Source of the DNA: Deltaproteobacteria bacterium
Lineage (GTDB): Bacteria > Myxococcota > Kuafuiibacteriia > Kuafuiibacteriales > Kuafuiibacteriaceae
Direction of reading: 5' to 3'
Assembly (NCBI GenBank): GCA_020632995.1
Contig: JACKEN010000020.1
Coordinates: forward strand, 1-64,000
Length of the DNA stretch: 64,000 bases
Shown here piece after piece: positions 34,108 to 43,154 of this stretch. The position numbers were made by a program, and so were the translations under genes. The first letter of the stretch is position 1. Each line of letters starts with the position of its first letter. The notes below the pieces were generated by a model, which worked only from the letters and a program-made list of their open reading frames with translations, was not told the DNA's origin and ran no database searches.

Positions 34108-34958
34108 ACCGTGGTGCTCGCGAGCAGACGCGCGAGGCTGAGGTCGACGTTGCTGCAGACCAGGCGCGCGAGGCTCGCGGCCTCGTCCTGGTCGAGCTCG
34201 AGGCGCTCCGCCAGGGTGTGCCGGAGCGTCGTCCTGAGGGCGTCCTGCGCTTCATCGGTCCACCGTGACGCGGTCGTCCGGTGCACGCCGAAGACGCGCG
34301 CGATGCTCGTGGCCGACTGCTCATCCACATACACCATGCGCAGGAGGGTGCGCTGGCGCGGGTCGAGCGTGGCCAGCGCGCGCGACAACGCCTCGGAGAC
34401 GTCGCCCCGGTAGCGGGCCTTGAGGTAGTCGAGCTCGACGTCGTTGCCTGGCGCGGCGGCGCGGGCGAGGGCTTCGGGCTCCGCCTCGCTTCGACCGCGC
34501 GCGGCGCCGAGGTTGAGGGCGGTGCGGAGCACGCTGACCCGGACCCACGCATCGAGCGGCCCCAGCCCTCCGTACTGCGCGATCTTCTTGTGGACGAAGA
34601 GGCGCTCGCGGGTCGCCTGCCGGACCTCGTCCAGCTGGTTCGCCCCCAAGCGCAGCCGCGCCACGTAGTGCTCGACCCGGCTGAGGTAGCGCGCCTCGAA
34701 GAGCGCGAGGGCGGCGCGAGACCCCTCGAGGCAGGCGAGCGCAAGGTAGACGTCGGCGGTGTGGAGCGCGTCCAGGTCGCCGCGCGTGCGGTCGCCGAGC
34801 CCACGGGCGAAGGCCCGGGCGTCGAGCTCGACTCCCGGAGCTGCGGCGCGCGCGGTCTCCCAATGGGCCCTCAGCTTGGCGTCCAGCTCAGCCAGGGCTG
34901 GCGCTGGCCCGACCGCCGGTGCGCTGAGGAAGGCCGAGGCGAATGACATCTCGGGCAC
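34104..34958 (-). CDS. Sigma-70-family factor paired with the kinase
   Basis: A 284-residue sigma-like protein of a type common in myxobacteria. Region 2-like sequence lies about residues 85-150 (ALALFEARYLSRVEHYVARL, LDEVRQATRERLFVHKK), and region 4 is near 215-250 (LDPRQRTLLRMVYVDEQSATSIARVF cut across, then HRTTASRW as recognition helix). The N-terminal extension of about 85 residues is Ala-rich. Its stop overlaps the start of the zinc-finger kinase (ATGA). A TTGACA on the minus strand at 34996-34991 is a weak promoter candidate. Confidence 0.82.
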   Translation of the reverse strand: MPEMSFASAFLSAPAVGPAPALAELDAKLRAHWETARAAAPGVELDARAFARGLGDRTRGDLDALHTADVYLALACLEGSRAALALFEARYLSRVEHYVARLRLGANQLDEVRQATRERLFVHKKIAQYGGLGPLDAWVRVSVLRTALNLGAARGRSEAEPEALARAAAPGNDVELDYLKARYRGDVSEALSRALATLDPRQRTLLRMVYVDEQSATSIARVFGVHRTTASRWTDEAQDALRTTLRHTLAERLELDQDEAASLARLVCSNVDLSLARLLASTTV

Positions 34959-35031
34959 GCGCCCTACCTTTCAGGTCCTCCCGGTCTTTGTGTCAATAGT
35001 GGGATATGGGGAATCCGAAGCGCCTCGCGTC

Positions 35032-36702
35032 CTAGTACAGCCCTCGGGGCGGCTTGCCGTCGGCGAGGAACTTCCGCGCGGTGGCGGCGGTGCGGCGTGC
35101 GCTGCGCTCGGGCCAGCGTCGAACCGCGAGCTCGGCGAAGGCCACCAGGTGCCTGGGGCTCGGATCCCTGGCGTGCAGGCGGCGGAGGGCCTCGAGACCC
35201 TTCACCGCGTGGATGGCGAAGATCGGGCGAACGAAGGCGTCGTGCGCGGCGAAGTCGCGAAGGCGCGTGAAGGCCAGGTTGCGCGCATCGGGGTCGAGGC
35301 CGCGCGCGTAGGCGCGGGCGGTGTCGATGTCGCGCGAACGAACGGCGGCGACGAGGTCCTCGACCGTCCCCTTCGTCGCTGGGCTGTCGCGGTCCACCGC
35401 TCGGTCGGCCGCGGCGAGCTTGCCGACGAAGCCGGCGGAGAGCACGAGCAGGCGGGCCGCGTCGCGCGGTGCGGCCGAGGGCAGCAGCGCGATCACCGCT
35501 TCGGCGTGGGTGACGAGGTGGCTCACGTCCAGGATCGAGGCGTCGAGGTCGAGGCGGTCCGCGAGCGCGGGGTCGAAGCGCGACAGCCGCTCGCTCGCGG
35601 CGTGGGCGATCGCGACGGCGAGGTCTGGGACGGCGACGGCGGCCTCGAGCCGGGCGAGGGTCGCGTGGACCGCGGGGCCCTCACCTTCGAGCAGCGCGGC
35701 CTCGTAGGCGGCGCGATCCTCGAGCCGAGCGTCGCCGCGACCGAGCGCACCGACGGCGTCGAGCGCGCGGCGGGTGGCGGCCCACGGGGGCAGGCTCGAC
35801 TCTCGGGTGCCCCATCCGAGGGTGACGGCCACGGCCGCCATCAGCTCCTCGGCCGCGTCCGGGAGGCGCTGCGCGAGGGCGTGCGCCTTGGCCAGGTAGA
35901 TCGCGCCGTGCCCGTAGTCGAGGAGGTGGCTCGCGACGAACGGCAACAAGGATTGCAGCGCAGCGTCGACTCCGTCGGTCCGCACGAGGGCGCGCACCGC
36001 CCCCTCGGCGCCCGGGATGTCCTCGTCCTCCAGCATTCGAGTGATCGCCTCCCCCGTGGACCGCGCGACCGCCGGGGGCGGCGCCGGGCGCGCGGGCTCC
36101 CGGGTCAGGCGCGCGCCGATCCAGGTCGCGGCGAGCGTGAGGGCCTCCACCTCGTCGAGGTCGCCTGCGTCCACCCAGGTGAGCAGGTCGGCGAGCGCGG
36201 CGAGCTCATGGCCGAAGCCCCAGCGGTGTCGCCGAGCCGCGTCCACCGCGAGCACCGCGAAGGCCGAGCTCATCGAGCGCCCCGGGAGCGCGGCGAGGCG
36301 GAGCCCGTCCCGTACCGCACGGCTGGGGTCGTTCTCGAACAGGCCGGCGGCGATGCCCGCCGCGGCCTTGTCCGCCTCTGCCTCCGCGTCGATCGCGACG
36401 TCGACCTCGAGCCGCGCCTCCCGAACGCGGGTCGGATAGCGCCGGACCGCGTCTCCCCCCGTCGTGCAAGCGCCGCTGCAGACGTCGAACTTCCAGTTGT
36501 GCCAGGCGCAGGTCAGCTCACCGTTTCGAAGGCTACCCTGCGACAACGGATAGCCCTCGTGCGGGCAGCGATCGTCGAAGGCGCGGAGCTCGCCGCCGTC
36601 CGAGAGCACCAGGAGCCGCGCGCCCGCGGCGGTCTTGCGCAGCTCGAGCGCGCCGTCGGCGAGGTCGGCGGGGCCGAGGTCCGTCCATTCGGGCGTCATC
36701 AC
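35032..36702 (-). CDS. Rieske [2Fe-2S] protein with long helical C-terminal domain
   Basis: A 556-residue protein. Residues 1-110 are a Rieske ferredoxin domain with C46-P-H48 in CPHEGYPLSQG and C65-x2-H68 in CAWHNWKFD, both ligand pairs intact. The remaining 440 residues are Ala/Leu-rich helix without recognised motif, with several HxxxD/E-like segments (for example YGHGAIYLAKAHAL and DVSHLVTHAEAVIALL). It is not the usual ring-hydroxylase alpha subunit, since the second half lacks the 2-His-1-Asp iron motif DxxHxxxxH. It may be an oxidoreductase of an undefined class. It stands alone. Confidence 0.82.
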   Translation of the reverse strand: MMTPEWTDLGPADLADGALELRKTAAGARLLVLSDGGELRAFDDRCPHEGYPLSQGSLRNGELTCAWHNWKFDVCSGACTTGGDAVRRYPTRVREARLEVDVAIDAEAEADKAAAGIAAGLFENDPSRAVRDGLRLAALPGRSMSSAFAVLAVDAARRHRWGFGHELAALADLLTWVDAGDLDEVEALTLAATWIGARLTREPARPAPPPAVARSTGEAITRMLEDEDIPGAEGAVRALVRTDGVDAALQSLLPFVASHLLDYGHGAIYLAKAHALAQRLPDAAEELMAAVAVTLGWGTRESSLPPWAATRRALDAVGALGRGDARLEDRAAYEAALLEGEGPAVHATLARLEAAVAVPDLAVAIAHAASERLSRFDPALADRLDLDASILDVSHLVTHAEAVIALLPSAAPRDAARLLVLSAGFVGKLAAADRAVDRDSPATKGTVEDLVAAVRSRDIDTARAYARGLDPDARNLAFTRLRDFAAHDAFVRPIFAIHAVKGLEALRRLHARDPSPRHLVAFAELAVRRWPERSARRTAATARKFLADGKPPRGLY

Positions 36703-36858
36703 CGTCGTGTCGCGCGGTCGCCCGACCGTGTCGAGCCCGCGGTCGAAGTACCGACACTGTGTTGTCTCGTCGACCGGCGCGGCTCGAGCACCGCACGGAC
36801 GTACAGATGAGGACGCGGTCAGTCAGACTCGAGCGGCGGCACGCGTACTCCAAGGGGC

Positions 36859-38337
36859 ATGAAGACGACGGCCCTCCTCCTGCTCATCGTTGCCGCGACG
36901 CCTTCCGTCGGCTCTGCGGCCACATTCGTGCAGCCGTACGGCAAGCGCTGGCTGAACTCGGACTATCTGGGCCAAATGAGCGACCCCGACGCGGTCCCGC
37001 TCCCGGACGGCGGCGGCGTGCTCCAGTGCCGGGAGGTGATCAAGGATCTGCACAACGACGGTCGCTGGGGGATCCTCTTGTCCAAGATCACGCCCAACGG
37101 GATCTCGATCACGAACTACTTCTACCCGATCTCTCAGCCCGCCTTCGATGCGGTCAACGCGTCGCCGCGTTGCTCGATGGTGCTCTCGCACAACGAGAGC
37201 TTCGTCCTGATCGCCGCGGCCAAGCACGACTACGACGCGCGCGAGGTGGTGGTCCTCAAGGTGCGCATCTCTGATGGCGCGGTGATCTGGGCGAAGACGG
37301 TGGCGCTGGCCGACTACCTGCCGGACCCCTTCGATCCCGTGCTCGAGTTCCAGGAGCTCGAGCGGGCCGTGATCGTCCGGTCCTACGACCAGTCCGGCGG
37401 CGCCAGCGGCTATACGGTGATCGCTGCGGGGACCCTCGATCGCCTGGCGGCCTTCAAGGTGGACTCCAGCGGCGCGCTCCTCTGGCAGCGGCTCTTCGAC
37501 ATCCCGAACCGGGTGTCGTCGACCTTCGTCCAGCGCCTCTCCACGGGCGATGCCTTCTCGTACCTGAACCAGGTGTACGTGTCGGCGACGGTCACGGAGA
37601 CCCGCCCGTCGGTCGGCGCAGACATGGGCTACGCGGTGGTCTACGGTCTGAGCGCCGACACCGGTGGGCTCTTCGGGACCGCTACCTACACCACCAACGA
37701 GGACGACCAGTCGCTGACCTCGACTCATCTCACCCCCGACTATGCGCCCGGGACCACCATCCTGCGCGGCTACTACCTCTCGACGAACCGGAGTCGGCTG
37801 GTGACGCCGCCGCAGCCTCCGTACTACATCCCCTACTTCGAGACGATGGACCCGCTGGTGATCCGCGCCTCGTTGTCAGCCGCCTTCGGCGGCATCGTCT
37901 GGAACAAGCGGATCCCCGGCTCGACAGGCATCGAGGGCATCCACACCACCAACGTCGCCCTCAAGGTGCTCGCGAATCGGCCCACCGCATTTGCGAACGT
38001 CGACGAGCTCTCGCTCTACACCGCGACTGGCAATCTGATGACCGGGCGCTCGATCGGGATGGGGTTCGCGGATCGCATCTCGTTCAACCCGGGCAACGAC
38101 ATGAACCTGATCTCGATCAGCGCCTTCGCCGGCTCCACGACCGAGCTCGGCCTCGTCACGACCTTCGAGAATGGCAACGTCGCACCGTGCGGCTTCACCT
38201 CGTCCTACGCCACGGTCGATCGCACGGTCCTATGGTCGTCCCAACTCCCGTCCCAGCGGCTCGTCCTGCCTTACGCGGGCTCTGAGGCGGTGAGCATGGA
38301 GCTGCACTCGGCCTCGGTGATCGACACCTGCCCTTGA
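36859..38337 (+). CDS. Secreted protein of unknown function
   Basis: A 492-residue exported protein: the signal peptide ends at about residue 20 (SVGSAAT), followed by beta-rich sequence with recurring units of the type GDAFSYLNQVYVSATV and SSGALLWQRLFD, suggestive of a beta-propeller. It has few cysteines (about four) and no catalytic motif. Codon use matches its neighbours. Convergent with the DNA ligase gene. I do not recognise a family; similar long propeller-like proteins are common in myxobacterial secretomes. Confidence 0.75.
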   Translation: MKTTALLLLIVAATPSVGSAATFVQPYGKRWLNSDYLGQMSDPDAVPLPDGGGVLQCREVIKDLHNDGRWGILLSKITPNGISITNYFYPISQPAFDAVNASPRCSMVLSHNESFVLIAAAKHDYDAREVVVLKVRISDGAVIWAKTVALADYLPDPFDPVLEFQELERAVIVRSYDQSGGASGYTVIAAGTLDRLAAFKVDSSGALLWQRLFDIPNRVSSTFVQRLSTGDAFSYLNQVYVSATVTETRPSVGADMGYAVVYGLSADTGGLFGTATYTTNEDDQSLTSTHLTPDYAPGTTILRGYYLSTNRSRLVTPPQPPYYIPYFETMDPLVIRASLSAAFGGIVWNKRIPGSTGIEGIHTTNVALKVLANRPTAFANVDELSLYTATGNLMTGRSIGMGFADRISFNPGNDMNLISISAFAGSTTELGLVTTFENGNVAPCGFTSSYATVDRTVLWSSQLPSQRLVLPYAGSEAVSMELHSASVIDTCP

Positions 38338-38344
38338 AGTGAGC

Positions 38345-39433
38345 TCACTCGCCCACGAGCAGCGCACCGCCCCCGAAGAAGCGCGACAGCTCCTCCGGCG
38401 GCGCCGCCTCGAGCTGGGCGTAGGTGCACGACGCGGGCTCCCGGTCGAAGCGGAAGCGGTGGAACGTGGCCGCGTGGCGAAAGCGCCTGCCCTCGAGGTG
38501 GTCGTAGCTCACCTCCACCACCCGCTCGATCCGCAGCGGCTCCCAGGACAGGTCCTTCCCCGCGCTCCAGCGGCTCGCGTAACCTGGCTTGCGCGTCTGC
38601 TGCTCCTCGGCCCCGGCCCACGCGGCCCAGGGGTGGGCATCGAGGGCGCCCTCGCGCAGCGGGGCCAGCTCCTCCACCAGCTCGGCGCGGCGGGCCGCGG
38701 TGAACGAGGACGTGATGCCCACGTGCTGCAGGTTGACCTGCGCATCGTAGAGGCCGAGCAGGATCGAGCCCACCCGCTCGCCCACCCCGTCCTTGTGCCA
38801 GCGGAAGCCCGCCGCCACACAGTCCACGGTGTGCCGGTGCTTGATCTTGAGCATGGCCCGCTTGTTGGGCTGGTAGGTGACGTCGAGCGGCTTGGCGATG
38901 ACCCCGTCGAGGCCCGCGCCCTCGAAGCGCCGGAACCAGTCTCGAGCGACGGTGACGTCGGTCGTGGCGGGGGTGATGAAGAGCGGCGCCGTGGAATCGG
39001 CGAACAGGCGCTCCAGGCGGGCGCGGCGCTCGTGCATGGGGCGCTCCCTCAGGTCCTCCTCACCCTCCGCGAGCAGGTCGAAGGCGACGAAGGAGACCGG
39101 CGTCTCGACCGAGAGCTTCTTCACCCGAGAGGCGGCCGGGTGCAGGCGGAGTTGCAGCGCCTCGAAGTCCAGGGCGCCGCCCCGCGGGAGGACGATCTCC
39201 CCGTCCAGCACCGCCTGCCGGGGGAGCTGGGCCAACAGGGGTGGGATGAGCTCGGGGAAGTAGCGCTCGAGCGGCTTCTTCTCCCGGCTCTGGATGTGGA
39301 CCTCGTCACCGTCACGGAAGATCAGGGCACGGAAGCCGTCCCACTTGGGCTCGAAGAGGTAGCCGCCCGCCTCGGGCATGGCGGGGGTGAGCTTGGCGAG
39401 CATGGGGGCGAGGGGGCGTTCGACCGGGAGCAC
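38345..39433 (-). CDS. ATP-dependent DNA ligase
   Basis: A 362-residue ATP-dependent DNA ligase of the LigC/LigD-ligase size. The adenylated Lys is in the motif I KWDG (about K30); then DGEIV (motif III region), FVAFDLLAE, EGAGLDGVIAKP (motif IV) and LKIKHRHTVDCV (motif V) follow, with an OB-fold C-terminus. GTG start at 39433. It seals nicks with ATP and, with a separate LigD-type polymerase and Ku, can serve end-joining. The polymerase fusion at 25.3-28.0 kb may be its partner; no Ku gene is in the window. Confidence 0.93.
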   Translation of the reverse strand: MLPVERPLAPMLAKLTPAMPEAGGYLFEPKWDGFRALIFRDGDEVHIQSREKKPLERYFPELIPPLLAQLPRQAVLDGEIVLPRGGALDFEALQLRLHPAASRVKKLSVETPVSFVAFDLLAEGEEDLRERPMHERRARLERLFADSTAPLFITPATTDVTVARDWFRRFEGAGLDGVIAKPLDVTYQPNKRAMLKIKHRHTVDCVAAGFRWHKDGVGERVGSILLGLYDAQVNLQHVGITSSFTAARRAELVEELAPLREGALDAHPWAAWAGAEEQQTRKPGYASRWSAGKDLSWEPLRIERVVEVSYDHLEGRRFRHAATFHRFRFDREPASCTYAQLEAAPPEELSRFFGGGALLVGE

Positions 39434-39480
39434 CCGCGCATCATACCCGGCGCGAGGCCGGCGTCACTCCGGATTCCCGA

Positions 39481-40413
39481 CTACTGGATCGAGTAGCTCA
39501 GGGTCTGTTGCTTGCCGCCACGGACGAGGTCAACGGTGATGCTCTGGGCGTCCTTCAGCTTCGAGTAGACCTCGAGCGCCCTGTCCGGGCTGTTGATCTC
39601 GAGGCCGTTGATCCGCTGGACGACGTCACCGTTCTGGATGCCGATCCTGGCGTAGAGGCTGTTGGGCCGAATCGAGAAGAGCTTGAAGCCGTTCGCCTTG
39701 CCATCGCTGAAGCTCGGCACGATGCGGGCCAGGCCGGCCACCTGCGGCAGGTTCGACAGCACGTTGTCGATCTGTTGCCGAGGGATGGTGTACTCGCGGT
39801 CGGACACCTTCTGGATGCCATCTCCCAAGTTGTCGGTGGCGTCGCCTCGGGGTGGGTCGCTCGACCGCGCAGACTCGGTGCGGGCAGCCTCAGCCTGCTC
39901 CTCCAGGGAGAAGCGCTCGCACTTGCCCCCGTTGTCGACGTAGACCTCGCGCCAGTCGATGATCTTCACCACCGCCTGATCCAGGAGCCGCTCGCCGATG
40001 CGGGCGCCGATGGGCCTCTGGTCCGGTGTGGTGTCGACGAACACCGCCATGGAGGCGTCGGGGTTCCCGGCGTCAAGGAAGGTTGCAAGGAGCCTGGCAC
40101 CGAGACCGGACGCCGAGCAGTCGTGTGGCTCGAAGGCACCGGACGTCGTGGTGACGTCGACCGGGAGCGGGGTCGGGGCCTCGCGCTCGGCCTTGAAGAG
40201 GTTCCGCTCGAGGAAGGCGCTGATGGGGATCCTGGCCCTCTCGGTCGCGCTCCGCTGCAGCCCTCCAGGCTGGGCCATGGTGAGGTCCGCGGCGGAGGCG
40301 GTGATGGCCTGGGCCAAGAGCGCGTTGACGGTTCGAGCGAACAGGAACGCGGACGCGACCAGCGAGAGCAGGGTGAAGGTCCAGAAGTATCGCTTGAAGC
40401 AGATGTCCAGCAT
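39481..40413 (-). CDS. gspC: Type II secretion inner-membrane protein GspC
   Basis: A 310-residue GspC-like protein: short cytoplasmic N-terminus, one membrane helix (FTLLSLVASAFLFARTVNAL), a homology region (FLERNLF, and SGLGARLLATFLD), and a C-terminal PDZ domain (about 215-300) with LYARIGIQNGDVVQRINGLEI. GspC links the inner-membrane platform to the GspD secretin. The ATG at 40413 is chosen, since the open frame upstream to 40965 has no protein character. No other gsp gene is adjacent, which is unusual, so the rest of the system must lie elsewhere. Confidence 0.88.
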   Translation of the reverse strand: MLDICFKRYFWTFTLLSLVASAFLFARTVNALLAQAITASAADLTMAQPGGLQRSATERARIPISAFLERNLFKAEREAPTPLPVDVTTTSGAFEPHDCSASGLGARLLATFLDAGNPDASMAVFVDTTPDQRPIGARIGERLLDQAVVKIIDWREVYVDNGGKCERFSLEEQAEAARTESARSSDPPRGDATDNLGDGIQKVSDREYTIPRQQIDNVLSNLPQVAGLARIVPSFSDGKANGFKLFSIRPNSLYARIGIQNGDVVQRINGLEINSPDRALEVYSKLKDAQSITVDLVRGGKQQTLSYSIQ

Positions 40414-40581
40414 GGGGGCTCCGAGGCGCCCTCTCCGCAGGACTCGTGCCAACGAACCGGCCTGGCATTGGCGGCGGTGAAGGCCCGAAGGCTGACAGGT
40501 TGGCAGCTCGCCGTGCCCCGATGACATTTGGTCAGGCCCAGTGGCTACGGCGCGCCCGCACCATGGTCTATGGTCCCCACC

Positions 40582-41058
40582 ATGGACGCCCCCGCGAAGA
40601 TCCGAAGCGCCACGCCCACCGACGCAGCCGCCCTCCACGCGCTCTTCCCCCGGCTCGCCGCCTTCGACGTGCCCGCCTCCCGCAACCCCGAGGACCTGTG
40701 GCGGGGCGACGAGAAGCTCCTGCGCGCGTGGCTGGCCGGCGACGCCCCCCAGTGCTTCGTCCAGGTGGCAGAGCTTTCCTCGGGCACTCTCGCTGGCTTC
40801 ACGCTGGTCTCGCTGCGCCCGGAGCTCCTCAGCGGCGCGCCCAGCGCCCACCTCGAGGCCATCGCGGTGTCCAAGGAGGCGGAGGGCCGGGGCGTGGCCC
40901 GAGCGCTCATAGACGCGGCGGAGCGTGAAGCACTCGCGCGGGGCGCGCGCTCCATGACCCTGCACGTGTTCGCGGCGAACGCGCGGGCGCGCGCGCTCTA
41001 CGCGCGCACCGGGTACACCGAGGAGCTGATCCGCTGCACCAAGCCCCTGGGCAGCTGA
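40582..41058 (+). CDS. GNAT-family N-acetyltransferase
   Basis: A 158-residue GNAT acetyltransferase. Motif A shows LEAIAVSKEAEGRGVARALIDAAE with the acetyl-CoA loop (residues EGRGVA), and the C-terminal motif B is ARALYARTGYTEELI. It starts at ATG 40582; the frame is open 54 bases further. It is of the RimI/diamine-acetyltransferase-like size; the substrate cannot be told. Divergent from gspC and convergent with pgl. Confidence 0.88.
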   Translation: MDAPAKIRSATPTDAAALHALFPRLAAFDVPASRNPEDLWRGDEKLLRAWLAGDAPQCFVQVAELSSGTLAGFTLVSLRPELLSGAPSAHLEAIAVSKEAEGRGVARALIDAAEREALARGARSMTLHVFAANARARALYARTGYTEELIRCTKPLGS

Positions 41059-41064
41059 GCCGCG

Positions 41065-41751
41065 TCACTCCGGGAGGGCGGCCCGGTCGAGGCAGAGGAA
41101 CGCGTGCTCCTGCCGCACCCGGCCGGCGGGGATGCTGGTGTCGCGGGCCAACAGGCGCGCCACCGCGGCCTGCTTGTCGGCGCCGGTGACGAGGAACACC
41201 ACGTGCCGCGCCCGGTTCAGGACATCGAAGGCGAGGCTGAGGCGCCGGGTGCCCTGGTAGAGCCCGGTGAGCACCACGAGGCGGTCGTCCACCGTCAGGC
41301 TGGGGTCGCCGGGGATCAGCGAGGCGGTGTGCCCGTCCGCCCCCATCCCGAGGTGCAACACATCCAGCACCGGCGGGTCGCCCAGGATCGCGGTGAGCGT
41401 GGCCGCGTAGGTGTCGGCCGCGGCGTCGGGGCCGGCCAGCTCCACCGGCATCGCGTGCAGGTTGTCTTGCGGTATGCCCGCGGGACCGATCAGGTGGGCG
41501 TTCAAGCCGGTCAGGTTGCGGGTGGGACTGTCCGCGGCGGCGACCCGCTCGTCCGCCTGGAACACGTCGATCTGCCGCCACGACAGCTCGGCCTTGGCCA
41601 GCGCATCGAACATCGGCGTAGGGGAGCGCCCACCGCTGAAGGCGACCGACGCGCGGCCGCGGTCCGACACCGCCGCCGCGAGCCAGCGCTCGATCTGCTC
41701 CGCCGCGCCCCTCGCGGCGGCCTCGGGGGTGTCGAAGACCTTGGTGCGCAC
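41065..41751 (-). CDS. pgl: 6-phosphogluconolactonase
   Basis: A 228-residue enzyme that hydrolyses 6-phosphoglucono-delta-lactone, second step of the oxidative pentose phosphate pathway. Family motifs are SVAFSGGRSPTPMFDAL, DVFQADERVAAADSPTRN and HLGMGADGHTASLIPG. The GTG start at 41751 lies two bases after the zwf stop, so it is translationally linked. The upstream open frame to 41883 is antisense-like and overlaps zwf. It acts between zwf and gnd, all three encoded together here. Confidence 0.95.
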   Translation of the reverse strand: MRTKVFDTPEAAARGAAEQIERWLAAAVSDRGRASVAFSGGRSPTPMFDALAKAELSWRQIDVFQADERVAAADSPTRNLTGLNAHLIGPAGIPQDNLHAMPVELAGPDAAADTYAATLTAILGDPPVLDVLHLGMGADGHTASLIPGDPSLTVDDRLVVLTGLYQGTRRLSLAFDVLNRARHVVFLVTGADKQAAVARLLARDTSIPAGRVRQEHAFLCLDRAALPE

Positions 41752-41753
41752 CG

Positions 41754-43133
41754 CTACACCTTGGGGTCGTTCCAGCCCTGGGGCGGCCGGATCCGCGACT
41801 CCACCTCGCTCGGGCCCCAGCTGTACTTGTCGTAGAAGAACAGCTCGGTCGGTTGGGCGAGCACCGGGTCCACGATGCGCCACGCCACCTCGGTGGCGAC
41901 CTTGTCGGTGAAGAGGGTCGGGTCGCCCTCCATCGCGTCACCGATCAGTCTCTCGTACGGCATCATCTCGTCGACGATCGACTCCGAGACGTAGAGCTCG
42001 TTCTGCTTGCCCTGCATCTTGTCGCCCGGCTTCTTGATGCGGGAGCCCATCGCGATGGCGATGTTGGGCGACAGCCGGAAGCGGATGTAGTTGCTCTGGT
42101 TGACGTGGTCCTCCTGGAACACCGCGTAGGGGGGCCGGTGGAAGCGCACCATGATCTCGGTGGCGTGCACCGGCAGGTACTTCCCCGCGCGCACGTAGAA
42201 CGGCACGCCCTCCCAGCGCCACGAGTTCACGAAGAGCCGGAGCGCCGCGAAGGTCTCGACCTGGCTGCTCTCGGCCACCCCCTTCTCGTCGCGGTAGCCG
42301 CGGAACTGCCCGCGCACCACGTCCCCCGCCTGCAGGGGGCGGATCGCCTTGGTGATCTTCAGCTTCTCGTCGATGAGCGCCTCGTCGATGCGCCCCGCTG
42401 GGGGCTCCATCGCGAGGATCACGATGAGGTTGAGCAGGTGGTTCTGGATCACGTCGCGGATGCAGCCCACCTCCTCGTAGAACGCGCCGCGCCCCTCCAC
42501 GCCGAAGTTCTCGGCCATCGTGATCTCGATCGACTGCACGTAGTTCCGGTTCCACACCGGCTCCAGGAAGGAGTTGGAGAACCGGAAGTAGAGCATGTTC
42601 AGCACCGCCTCCTTCCCCAGGTAGTGATCGATGCGGAAGATATCCTCCTCGTCGAACACGCTCCCCAGCACCCGGTTCAGCTCCCGGGCGCTCTCGTAGT
42701 CGCGGCCGAAGGGCTTCTCGATGATCAGGCGCCCGTTGTCGGCGCAGCCGGAGTCGTGGAGCTTGTTCACGACCCCCTCGAAGAGGCTGGGTGGGATCGC
42801 GAGGTAGAAGATCGGGCGCTTGCTCGAGTTCAGGGTCTTCTTCAGCTCGGTGAAGGTCGACGGATCCTTGTAGTCACCCGAGACGAAGCGCACGAGCTCG
42901 AAGAGCTGGTTGAGGCTCTCCTCGTCGACGTCGCGCTCCGCCGACCGGACGCTGTCCCGCACCCGGTCGCGGAGCTGCTCCGGGCCCCAGTGGTCCCGGG
43001 CCACGCCGATGACCGGCACCCGGAGCGCCCCGTGCCGCACCATCGTGTACAGGGCGGGGATGATCTTCTTGAAGGAGAGGTCGCCGGTGATCCCGAAGAC
43101 CACCACCGCATCGGAGAGTTCAGGTCGTGCCAC
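41754..43133 (-). CDS. zwf: Glucose-6-phosphate 1-dehydrogenase
   Basis: A 459-residue enzyme that oxidises glucose 6-phosphate with NADP+ (or NAD+). The cofactor site has VVFGITGDLSFKKIIPALY and the substrate site has RIDHYLGKEAVLN with the catalytic His motif intact; EKPFGRD is also present. It is slightly shorter than many bacterial enzymes (480-490) but complete. It lies between gnd and pgl on the same strand with 21- and 2-base gaps, an oxidative pentose phosphate operon supplying NADPH. Confidence 0.96.
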   Translation of the reverse strand: MARPELSDAVVVFGITGDLSFKKIIPALYTMVRHGALRVPVIGVARDHWGPEQLRDRVRDSVRSAERDVDEESLNQLFELVRFVSGDYKDPSTFTELKKTLNSSKRPIFYLAIPPSLFEGVVNKLHDSGCADNGRLIIEKPFGRDYESARELNRVLGSVFDEEDIFRIDHYLGKEAVLNMLYFRFSNSFLEPVWNRNYVQSIEITMAENFGVEGRGAFYEEVGCIRDVIQNHLLNLIVILAMEPPAGRIDEALIDEKLKITKAIRPLQAGDVVRGQFRGYRDEKGVAESSQVETFAALRLFVNSWRWEGVPFYVRAGKYLPVHATEIMVRFHRPPYAVFQEDHVNQSNYIRFRLSPNIAIAMGSRIKKPGDKMQGKQNELYVSESIVDEMMPYERLIGDAMEGDPTLFTDKVATEVAWRIVDPVLAQPTELFFYDKYSWGPSEVESRIRPPQGWNDPKV

Positions 43134-43154
43134 GTCTATGTTCCTTACGTCCGA

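Noticed and set aside
25278..39433. Complete NHEJ system including Ku
   Set aside because: A LigD-type polymerase and a ligase are present, but no Ku gene is found in the window and the two genes are 10 kb apart, so a full NHEJ operon is not claimed.
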